This document shows, piece after piece, positions 1 through 4,488 of a DNA stretch of 6,060 nucleotides (positions are counted from its first letter, which is position 1; every line of letters starts with the position of its first letter). The stretch is from contig CAMVNL010000161.1 in the NCBI GenBank assembly GCA_947168785.1, positions 1-6,060 of the forward strand, written 5' to 3'. Origin of the DNA: an uncultured Clostridia bacterium. GTDB lineage: Bacteria; Bacillota; Clostridia; Oscillospirales; Acutalibacteraceae. The position numbers and the translations under genes are program-made. The notes below the pieces were generated by a model. That model was not told the DNA's origin and did not search any database. It saw only the letters and a program-made list of their open reading frames with translations.

Positions 1-147
1 AAGCTGCACGGCATCATGCAGCACATCCACAACATCTCTGCGGAGACGGCGGAAGAGTTCGGTCTCGGCTACAATCTGGTGGCCGGCGCAAACCTGGCGG
101 GATTCAAGAAGGTCGCCGACGCCATGCTGGCGGAAGGTCTGATCTGA
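1..147 (+). CDS. gdhA: NADP-type glutamate dehydrogenase, C-terminal 48 residues (5' partial)
   Basis: This is the end of a gene that begins before the window. Frame 1 is open from base 1 and stops at TGA 145-147. The 48 residues contain the typical C-terminal stretch of hexameric glutamate dehydrogenases: an IMQHIHN segment, then GYNLVAGANLAGFKKVADAM, then EGLI at the end. The GAN-x-AGF-x-KVADAM block matches from memory the end of E. coli GdhA (GANIAGFVKVADAM). The enzyme is cytoplasmic and interconverts 2-oxoglutarate plus ammonium and glutamate using NAD(P)H. The ANxAGF helix belongs to the family's C-terminal region; the catalytic lysines and the coenzyme domain lie outside the window, so NADP rather than NAD use is inferred from overall resemblance to GdhA. 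A terminator follows 29 bases after the stop, so this is the last gene of its transcript and is not functionally tied to the downstream genes. Confidence 0.9.
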   Translation, partial: KLHGIMQHIHNISAETAEEFGLGYNLVAGANLAGFKKVADAMLAEGLI

Positions 148-176
148 CGGAGAGCGATCTCATTATCATGCAAAAG

Positions 177-204
177 AACCGGCGGTTTTTCCGTCGGTTT
201 TTTT
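177..204 (+). terminator. Rho-independent terminator of gdhA
   Basis: The sequence shows a 9-bp stem, AACCGGCGG (177-185) with CCGTCGGTT (191-199), containing one G-U wobble. It has a five-T loop (186-190) and a run of seven T (198-204). Its position shortly after the gdhA stop and the T-tract make it a standard intrinsic terminator. Confidence 0.88.
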
Positions 205-241
205 ATGTCAAAACTGTAAAGGGAGATGACAGAGCTGTCAT

Positions 242-270
242 TTGCAAGGGCAGGATTTTTGTGATACGAT
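242..270 (+). promoter_or_regulatory. Extended -10 promoter of the 210-residue membrane protein gene
   Basis: The -35 candidate is TTGCAA (242-247). A 17-base spacer follows, then the -10 candidate TACGAT (265-270), preceded by TG at 262-263, one base before the hexamer: the extended -10 form. The expected start of transcription is near 277, giving a leader of about 33 bases. The 16 bases ending in this -10 are almost the same as those of the beta-galactosidase promoter at 4435-4450. Confidence 0.65.
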
Positions 271-287
271 GGAAACAGAAAGAGCAG

Positions 288-304
288 TAAACGAAGGAGG
301 TTTG
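288..304 (+). promoter_or_regulatory. Shine-Dalgarno in the loop of a small inverted repeat
   Basis: The ribosome binding site AAGGAGG (294-300) lies 9 bases before the ATG at 310 and fixes that start. AAAC (289-292) pairs with GTTT (300-303), with a possible extra U-G pair (288/304), leaving the seven-base loop GAAGGAG. The site itself is certain to be strong. The hairpin is short and could be fortuitous. Confidence 0.55.
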
Positions 305-309
305 TCAGT

Positions 310-942
310 ATGAAACATCAACGCGCATTGCTCTTTGGCATTATTGCGGCCGTAATTCTGATAGTGATCGCCGTTCCTGTCGGAAGCTGGATAGCTGCCT
401 CCCGGTTTCACGGACCGATCTTTTATTGTCAGGAGAACGAACAATTCCGGTCGGAACAGCAGATCGGCGAAACAAAAGGAAAAGGGCTTGAGATCCTCTT
501 TCCCGCCGCCCTCACATATACCAAAGGCGGCGCGACGGAACCGATTCTTAAAACCGATACGCTTCACAAACCCATCTTTCTCAGCGGCGACAACGGAAAA
601 ATCCGTTACGTGATCCGGGAAGTCAGCAGACATAACGGTCGCCATGAGGAATTCCCCATCGACGCACATCAGGGGGACGCGCTGTATTGTTATGACAGTA
701 ACACAAGACAGACGACAACGGAACGGGAGACGGGCAAAGGAGAAATCATCCTGTACGCGGATGAATCACGGACGGTGCTTTTTCAGCCTGACAGCAGTAC
801 TGTTTCTGTTATAACGAAACAGGAACAGACAGAGACCGTTTCCGTTCCGGCGCATCGGGATTATATCCGGTTCACGATCGAGCAGGACGGTGTGTATTTT
901 GATGATACGGCAGAGGAACGGTTCCCCGTTTGTCTGTTCTGA
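310..942 (+). CDS. Membrane-anchored or exported protein of unknown function, 210 residues
   Basis: I do not recognise a family. Residues 1-5 are MKHQR and residues 6-30 form one strongly hydrophobic segment (ALLFGIIAAVILIVIAVPVG and on to WIAA). It is followed by SRFHGP, so the protein is either anchored by an N-terminal helix with the rest outside, or secreted after cleavage. There is no lipobox. The remaining 180 residues are polar and rich in alternating beta-strand patterns such as KIRYVIREV (97-105), EIILYADESRTVLF (145-158) and DYIRFTIEQDGVYF (184-197), which suggests a small beta domain. Cysteines are at 40, 127 and 208, the last three residues from the end. The start is fixed by a strong AAGGAGG and by the promoter at 242-270. 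The gene stands alone between two terminators. Its base composition is visibly lower in GC than the glycosidase genes (one sampled 60-base line: 27/60 against 35/60 in GH127), so separate acquisition is possible. That it is a real gene is well supported; its function is unknown. Confidence 0.8.
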   Translation: MKHQRALLFGIIAAVILIVIAVPVGSWIAASRFHGPIFYCQENEQFRSEQQIGETKGKGLEILFPAALTYTKGGATEPILKTDTLHKPIFLSGDNGKIRYVIREVSRHNGRHEEFPIDAHQGDALYCYDSNTRQTTTERETGKGEIILYADESRTVLFQPDSSTVSVITKQEQTETVSVPAHRDYIRFTIEQDGVYFDDTAEERFPVCLF

Positions 943-944
943 AA

Positions 945-982
945 AAAAGACGGAGAGAAGAGCGATCTTCTTTCCGTCTTTT
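945..982. terminator. Bidirectional terminator, 17-bp stem with GCGA loop
   Basis: Bases 945-961 pair with 966-982 over 17 positions with one G-U wobble: AAAAGACGGA-GAGAAGA against TCTTCTT-TCCGTCTTTT. The loop is GCGA (962-965), a GNRA tetraloop. On the plus strand the stem ends in TTTT and begins 2 bases after the stop of the 210-residue gene. On the minus strand it is followed by seven T (rc of 942-948), a better U-tract, so it can also stop the convergent GH127 operon. No other clear minus-strand terminator lies nearer the GH127 stop. Confidence 0.85.
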
Positions 983-1030
983 GTTATGTATCAGATATTA
1001 TCAAGGGGTTGAAACTGCCGGATCAACGGC

Positions 1031-1044
1031 GCACGGCGCCGTGC
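1031..1044. repeat. Perfect 14-bp palindrome at the edge of the tandem repeats
   Basis: GCACGGCGCCGTGC reads the same on both strands. Its second half is the start of the first 43-bp repeat unit, so it marks the left boundary of the array. It may be a protein site, a DNA cruciform or the outer arm of a palindromic repeat element; the sequence does not decide. Confidence 0.75.
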
Positions 1045-1133
1045 TACAATATTTGTTTGCGCCAATAGCGGCACTGAGGCGCCGCGCTACAATATTTGTT
1101 TGCGCCAATAGCGGCACTGAGGTGCCGCGCTAC
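1038..1133. repeat. 43-bp tandem repeat, 2.2 copies
   Basis: Copy 1 is 1038-1080, copy 2 is 1081-1123, and a partial third copy gives GCCGCGCTAC at 1124-1133. Copies 1 and 2 differ at 2 of 43 positions: position 5 (T/C) and position 43 (C/T). Each unit reads GCCGYGCTACAATATTTGTT, then TGCGCCAATAGCGGCACTGA, then GGY. Across the junction of copies 2 and 3 there is a perfect hairpin, GCGGCAC-TGAG-GTGCCGC (1111-1128). The same hairpin at the junction of copies 1 and 2 (1068-1085) has one A-C mismatch, which the C-to-T change in copy 2 repairs. The array is intergenic. No matching gene is seen, and I do not recognise a named repeat family. Confidence 0.88.
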
Positions 1134-1137
1134 CGTC

Positions 1138-1179
1138 TATTGCCTACTGCCTATTGCCTATTGCCTATTGCCTATTGCC
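1138..1179. repeat. Six 7-bp tandem repeats (TATTGCC) next to the GH127 stop
   Basis: The units are TATTGCC (1138-1144), TACTGCC (1145-1151, one change) and four more exact TATTGCC copies to 1179. The array ends 2 bases before the stop codon of the minus-strand GH127 gene (1182-1184), so it starts that gene's 3' untranslated region. A 7-bp period is not a multiple of three, which argues against coding use. Copy number in such arrays often varies between strains through replication slippage. Confidence 0.92.
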
Positions 1180-1181
1180 TC

Positions 1182-3020
1182 TCACTTATACCGGAACCAG
1201 ACCGTCATATCCGATTCGCCGCGGTTGGCAAAGGCGAAATACGGGATGAATTTCGCGGTCGCGGGGACGGTGGCGAGGGGCTTCGTCAGCCGGTAGAGAG
1301 ACGCGAACTGCGCTTTGTCGGTACGAAGGGCGGGAAGGGTCACGGTATTGACGCCGAAGTAGGGGTCATAGGCGATCGCCGTAGCGGCGGAGGTATCGAC
1401 GGTCAGGTCGTACAATTCAGCGCCGTTGTCCACGCCCTCCAGACAATAGAGGACCGGGCCCAGCATCATGGCGGCCTTGCCCGCGTCCGCCCGGACGGCG
1501 GGATCGGCCAGATAGAAGGCGGGCTTCATGACGAAGTCGATCTCCACCGTGAACAGGTCGCCTTCCACCTCCAGGGCGGCATAGCCGTTTTCAAGCGTAT
1601 AGGGCGCGGAGAAGGTATAGTCCCTGCACCAGCCCGGCACGCGGACATACAGCTTCTTTCCCTTGGCCCCGGCGACGGTCAGCCTGACGCGGCCGTCGTT
1701 GGGGTAATTGGTCTCCATGGTCACCGCCGCGCCGTTCACGTCGGCGGCGCACTCCATGAACTGATGGACGTAGATGGCGTTCTCTTTCACGGAGAACACG
1801 CTGCCGCCGAGGGAGGCGATATACCGCGTCACGTTGGGCGGGCAGCAGGAGCAGCCGAAGACCTCCAGCCGCTGGGTGATGGGCAGACGGTCATGATCGT
1901 TGACGCTGACGTGGCGCGTATGGTCGGCCAGGTTGATCTCCAGCGGGTTTTCATAGAAGAAGGCCCTGCCGTCCAGCGAAAGGCCCGACAGCACGCCGTT
2001 ATACATCTCCCGTTCCACGATATCCGCATACTTGGAATCGGGCTCGATCTCCTTCATGCGGTCCGCAAAAAAGGACAGGGCGATGGCCGCGCAGGTCTCC
2101 GCGTAGGCGGTGTCGTTGGGCAGATCGTAGGGGATCGTGAAGGCTTCGCCCTTGTTGCTGGAACCCACGCCGCCGGAGATATACATTTTCCGCCGGGTGA
2201 TATCCTCGAACAGGTCCCGGCAGGCGGCCAGCATCTCCGGGTCGCCGGTCTCCTTCGCCGCGTCCGCCATACCGGAATAGAGGTAGCAGGCCCGGACGGA
2301 GTGCCCCTCCGCAGTGCGCTGCTGACGGACGGGCAGATGGGACTGGTGATACTTGCCCTTGCACCACTCCCCGAGATTCTCGTCGTTCACGCCCCGCTCG
2401 TTCAGGAAAAACATGGCGAGATCGAGATATTTTTTGTCTTTTTTCAGCCGGTATAGCTTGAACAGGGCCAGCTCGATCTCCTCATGGCCGGGAGTGGCGA
2501 AGGAAGAGGATTTTTCCACGGTGAATACGCGGATCACCAGATCGATGTATTTATCAAGGATGTTGAGGAAGCGGTCCCTGCCCGTGGCGTTATACCAGGC
2601 CACCGCCGCCTCGATGAGGTGTCCGAGCCAGTAGAGGTCGTGATGGTCCCGGTCCTGGAAGCGCAGCTCCGGCTCCACCACCTGATGATAGATATTGAAA
2701 TAGCCGTCCTCGCACTGGTTCTTCTCGATCTGATCAATCACGTCCTCTACGTTCTTTTCCAGCTCCGCGTCCGGCTCTTTTGCGATGATGTACGCGGCGC
2801 TTTCCATCCATTTGGCGATATCGGAATCCCAGAAATAGTGGGGACGTGGCTCGTCGCTCCCCTCCTTCCAGTTGCAGGCGAAGGCCTGGAAACGGCCGGT
2901 ATCCGCAAAGCGGTCACGGACCGCGCGGATGGTCACGTCCCGGTTCAGCTTCTGCTTGTCCGCCCAGAAGCCGCCGGTGATATCCACTTTGTCAAAGCTG
3001 ACGGGGGTCAGATGTTCCAT
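1182..3020 (-). CDS. GH127 family beta-L-arabinofuranosidase, 612 residues
   Basis: It hydrolyses terminal beta-L-arabinofuranosyl groups from small oligosaccharides, releasing L-arabinose. The closest characterised relative I know is Bifidobacterium longum HypBA1 (about 658 residues). The family fold is an alpha/alpha barrel followed by beta-sandwich domains, and residues about 1-410 and 411-612 fit this. Visible motifs are HYFWDSDIAKWMES (61-74), SGGVGSSNKGEAF (282-294), NDTAYAETCAA (302-312) and FGCSCCPPN (388-396). In HypBA1 the zinc and active-site residues are Glu322 (acid/base), Glu338, Cys340, Cys417 (nucleophile) and Cys418. Here they map to Glu292, Glu308, Cys310, Cys392 and Cys393, with the 322-338-340 spacing kept exactly. 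There is no signal peptide, so action in the cytoplasm on imported sugars is inferred. GAGG (rc 3028-3031) precedes the ATG by 7 bases and overlaps the stop of the HAD gene 9 bases upstream. It is the last gene of the operon. Some related proteins have other activities, so exact specificity is less certain. Confidence 0.93.
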   Translation of the reverse strand: MEHLTPVSFDKVDITGGFWADKQKLNRDVTIRAVRDRFADTGRFQAFACNWKEGSDEPRPHYFWDSDIAKWMESAAYIIAKEPDAELEKNVEDVIDQIEKNQCEDGYFNIYHQVVEPELRFQDRDHHDLYWLGHLIEAAVAWYNATGRDRFLNILDKYIDLVIRVFTVEKSSSFATPGHEEIELALFKLYRLKKDKKYLDLAMFFLNERGVNDENLGEWCKGKYHQSHLPVRQQRTAEGHSVRACYLYSGMADAAKETGDPEMLAACRDLFEDITRRKMYISGGVGSSNKGEAFTIPYDLPNDTAYAETCAAIALSFFADRMKEIEPDSKYADIVEREMYNGVLSGLSLDGRAFFYENPLEINLADHTRHVSVNDHDRLPITQRLEVFGCSCCPPNVTRYIASLGGSVFSVKENAIYVHQFMECAADVNGAAVTMETNYPNDGRVRLTVAGAKGKKLYVRVPGWCRDYTFSAPYTLENGYAALEVEGDLFTVEIDFVMKPAFYLADPAVRADAGKAAMMLGPVLYCLEGVDNGAELYDLTVDTSAATAIAYDPYFGVNTVTLPALRTDKAQFASLYRLTKPLATVPATAKFIPYFAFANRGESDMTVWFRYK

Positions 3021-3029
3021 AACGGTACC

Positions 3030-3599
3030 TCACTTGATCTGTGTGATTTTATTGCCTTTCACCACGAAGGCGTGCTCCGCCATGTCGATCAGCGGCGCGT
3101 CGTTCTTCGGGGAATCGGTGTAGAAATTGTCGATATGCGCGTCAGGGAAGGCCTCCAAGAACGCCGGGATCTTCCGGGAGCGCATGCACAGGCGGGTGAT
3201 TTTGCCCGTCTCCTCGTCGATCAGGCTGCCCACGCAGTGCTTCACGCCGAGGCGCTTGCAGATCTCCGCCATGTGGTTTTCCGGGGAGGCGGTGACGATG
3301 ATATCGTCTTCCCGCTGCTGTTTGGCGTAAAAGGGCTTGATGTTCTTCATGTGGCCGTCCCAGAAAGCGACGGAATCCGCATGGAAGTCCTCGATGCCCC
3401 TGAAATAGTCCTCCACAAAGGAGGCGTATTCCGCGATGGCCTGTTCCACCGTCAGCCTGCCGGCCTTATACTTTGCCAGGGCGCGGAACACCTTGGGAAT
3501 ATACCGAATCAGGTACGGGTCCCGACGGACGTAGAAAAAGAACAGATCCAGCACGCTCTCGCCGTCATAGATCGTGTTGTCAAAATCGTAAACGTTCAT
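3030..3599 (-). CDS. HAD superfamily phosphatase, subclass IB, 189 residues
   Basis: All four HAD motifs are visible. Motif I is YDFDNT with Asp5 (nucleophile) and Asp7. Motif II is IVTAS with Thr103, followed by Ser105. The motif III lysine is probably Lys143 in the MRSRK stretch. Motif IV is YTDSPKND with Asp162 and Asp167 as Mg ligands. Residues about 13-90 between motifs I and II are helical and form a C1-type cap, as in the phosphoserine phosphatase-like IB group. At 189 residues it is slightly shorter than typical IB enzymes. It has no signal peptide, so it should act in the cytoplasm, using Mg2+ to remove phosphate from a small molecule. The substrate cannot be read from the sequence. 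Its ATG lies inside an ATGA overlap with the end of the lipoprotein gene, with GGAGG 7 bases upstream, so translation is probably coupled. It sits between a lipoprotein and a GH127 enzyme, neither of which explains its role. Confidence 0.88.
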   Translation of the reverse strand: MNVYDFDNTIYDGESVLDLFFFYVRRDPYLIRYIPKVFRALAKYKAGRLTVEQAIAEYASFVEDYFRGIEDFHADSVAFWDGHMKNIKPFYAKQQREDDIIVTASPENHMAEICKRLGVKHCVGSLIDEETGKITRLCMRSRKIPAFLEAFPDAHIDNFYTDSPKNDAPLIDMAEHAFVVKGNKITQIK

Positions 3600-4348
3600 C
3601 CTACTTCCTCCGTAAACGAATACTGTGAAAGGTCGAGCGCCACGTCGTCGGCCGTCACGCCGCCCGCGGCGAACTCCGTGACCTCCCAGCTGGTCTTCAG
3701 CACGTCGGCTGCGTCATAGTCCTCGCACTTCATGGCAAAGCCGTACTGCGCGTCGATCCACACGTAGACGGATTCCGTCAGCTTGGCGTCCGCGTAGGCC
3801 CGCTGGATATACTTGTGGCAGTTGCGCCCGGCGACGACCTCATCGTACATATACAGCACGTTGCTCTGGGCGGGCATAGTGGCGTCCACGTTGGAGAGCT
3901 TCATAAACAGGCTGGACAGGGACGCGATCTTCTTGCCCGCGATCACCGAGTGCATCTGCTGGTTCTGGGCCGGGTCGATCACGTAGTAATCCACGTCGTC
4001 GCCCGCGGCCTTGTAATAGAGCACGAGGCCCGTATCGGTATATTCCACGGAGAAGGCGGTGGAGGCGCGTTTTTCCACGATCTGCGCGTTATCAACGCTT
4101 TGCGCCGCGTTAAAATAGCGGTATTTCACCGTATAATTCTTCTGCCAGGACAGGTCCTTGACGAAGGCCTTCTGGAAATCCTTCACGTCGCCGGTGGTCT
4201 CTTCCGCCTCCTGCGTGGATTCCGCAGGCGTATAGTTATACTGCGAGGGAGCCTCTTCGCCCTCGTTTTTCTTTTTTCCGCAGCCGGCAAAGGATGAAGC
4301 CAGCAGGGCGGCGGCAAGGATCGCCGCGGTCAGTTTTGCTCCGGTCAT
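3596..4348 (-). CDS. Putative lipoprotein, 250 residues, possible LolA/LppX-like beta domain
   Basis: The N-terminus is a lipoprotein signal: MTGAK, a hydrophobic run (6-20) and the lipobox FAGC with Cys23 as the expected lipidated residue. A charged linker follows (GKKKNEGEE and an acidic, Thr/Ser-rich stretch to about residue 55), holding the rest outside the membrane. Residues 56-250 show beta-rich alternation, for example YTVKYRYF (72-79), VDYYVIDP (119-126), NVLYMYDE (163-170) and ESVYVWIDAQYGFAMKCEDY (192-211), then a TEF turn and DLSQYSF near the end. The pattern of a WID turn, a conversion strand and a final short Phe-containing strand recalls LolA/LppX-type lipoprotein-binding folds; this is a resemblance only, not a confirmed family. 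Other cysteines are 177 and 208. It is the first gene of the minus-strand operon, with its own TTGACA promoter and a Shine-Dalgarno (GAGG, rc 4358-4361) 9 bases before ATG. Ligand and role are unknown. Confidence 0.82.
   Translation of the reverse strand: MTGAKLTAAILAAALLASSFAGCGKKKNEGEEAPSQYNYTPAESTQEAEETTGDVKDFQKAFVKDLSWQKNYTVKYRYFNAAQSVDNAQIVEKRASTAFSVEYTDTGLVLYYKAAGDDVDYYVIDPAQNQQMHSVIAGKKIASLSSLFMKLSNVDATMPAQSNVLYMYDEVVAGRNCHKYIQRAYADAKLTESVYVWIDAQYGFAMKCEDYDAADVLKTSWEVTEFAAGGVTADDVALDLSQYSFTEEVG
3600..3616 (-). promoter_or_regulatory. Ribosome binding site of the HAD gene, in a weak loop
   Basis: The RNA reads GGAGGAA (rc 3605-3611), placed 7 bases before the ATG at 3599, within the last codons of the lipoprotein gene. 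It supports the chosen HAD start and coupled translation. Flanking bases can form UAC/GUA plus two U-G pairs with GGAGGAA as a seven-base loop. That hairpin is weak and is listed only because neighbouring genes show stronger versions. Confidence 0.55.
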
Positions 4349-4349
4349 C

Positions 4350-4369
4350 TCAAAAAACCTCTTTTTTGA
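4350..4369 (-). promoter_or_regulatory. 8-bp hairpin with the Shine-Dalgarno GAGG as its loop
   Basis: Read on the minus strand, UCAAAAAA (rc 4362-4369) is followed by GAGG (rc 4358-4361) and then UUUUUUGA (rc 4350-4357). It is a perfect 8-bp inverted repeat whose four-base loop is exactly the ribosome binding core of the lipoprotein gene. The hairpin ends one base before the ATG. With the predicted transcription start near 4373 it would fill nearly the whole leader. It could control access of the ribosome or protect the 5' end. The six A-U pairs make it only moderately stable. Confidence 0.6.
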
Positions 4370-4379
4370 TGATAGTTAT

Positions 4380-4408
4380 ATTATTGCGTAAAAAAGCCGG
4401 ATTGTCAA
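4380..4408 (-). promoter_or_regulatory. Promoter of the lipoprotein-HAD-GH127 operon
   Basis: On the minus strand a perfect TTGACA (rc 4403-4408) is followed after exactly 17 bases by AATAAT (rc 4380-4385), five of six matches to the -10 consensus. A nearby alternative is TAATAT (rc 4378-4383), with a 19-base spacer. Expected transcription start is near 4373, about 24 bases before the start codon. It is back to back with the beta-galactosidase promoter. Confidence 0.68.
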
Positions 4409-4420
4409 ATAAATATTTAT
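4409..4420. promoter_or_regulatory. 12-bp palindrome between two divergent -35 boxes (candidate operator)
   Basis: ATAAATATTTAT is a perfect palindrome. It begins one base after the minus-strand -35 (4403-4408) and ends one base before the plus-strand -35 (4422-4427). This is where a dimeric regulator could affect both promoters at once. It is entirely A/T, so chance occurrence in an AT-rich promoter region is a real alternative. Confidence 0.45.
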
Positions 4421-4421
4421 A

Positions 4422-4450
4422 TTGTGTTTCAATTATTTTTGTGATATGAT
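4422..4450 (+). promoter_or_regulatory. Extended -10 promoter of the GH2 beta-galactosidase gene
   Basis: The -35 candidate TTGTGT (4422-4427) keeps the TTG core. After 17 bases comes TATGAT (4445-4450), five of six matches, with the extended -10 TG at 4442-4443. The expected transcription start is near 4457, giving a leader of about 28 bases. Confidence 0.7.
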
Positions 4451-4463
4451 AAAATTACCAATA

Positions 4464-4488
4464 AAAACGGAAAGGACGTTTTGGATTG
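4464..4488 (+). promoter_or_regulatory. Shine-Dalgarno in a hairpin loop, selecting a TTG start
   Basis: AAGGA (4472-4476) lies 9 bases before TTG (4486-4488), and no ATG or GTG lies in frame between the upstream stop TAA (4462-4464) and this codon. AAAACG (4464-4469) pairs perfectly with CGTTTT (4477-4482), leaving the seven-base loop GAAAGGA that holds the ribosome binding site. Confidence 0.6.

Noticed and set aside
238..669. A 143-codon minus-strand frame over the promoter and start of the 210-residue gene
   Set aside because: The plus strand has a promoter, a strong Shine-Dalgarno and a membrane segment; the minus frame has no ribosome binding site or recognisable content.
1005..1027. 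GTTGA/TCAAC inverted repeat as a terminator or site
   Set aside because: The stem is 5 bp with a 10-base loop and no T-tract, which is expected by chance. The GTTTCAACC text on the minus strand is likewise too short to be called a CRISPR-like repeat.
1031..1179. Possible CRISPR array
   Set aside because: The 43-bp units are directly tandem without unique spacers, and the other array has a 7-bp period. There are no cas genes.
983..1181. Insertion sequence or transposon remnant
   Set aside because: No transposase fragment, target-site duplication or long inverted ends are visible around the repeats.
1096..1296. A 66-codon plus-strand frame starting in the repeat
   Set aside because: Its first half is only translated repeat units and the rest is antisense to GH127. 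It has no Shine-Dalgarno.
930..2456. A 508-codon plus-strand open frame across the repeats and the GH127 gene
   Set aside because: It lies antisense to the clearly homologous GH127 gene, begins inside the 210-residue gene, reads through the repeat arrays as LLPIAYCL-like text and shows no protein family. It is a by-product of GC-rich codon use.
2484..3719. A 411-codon plus-strand open frame
   Set aside because: It is antisense to GH127, the HAD gene and the end of the lipoprotein gene, which have motifs and ribosome binding sites. It has none of its own.
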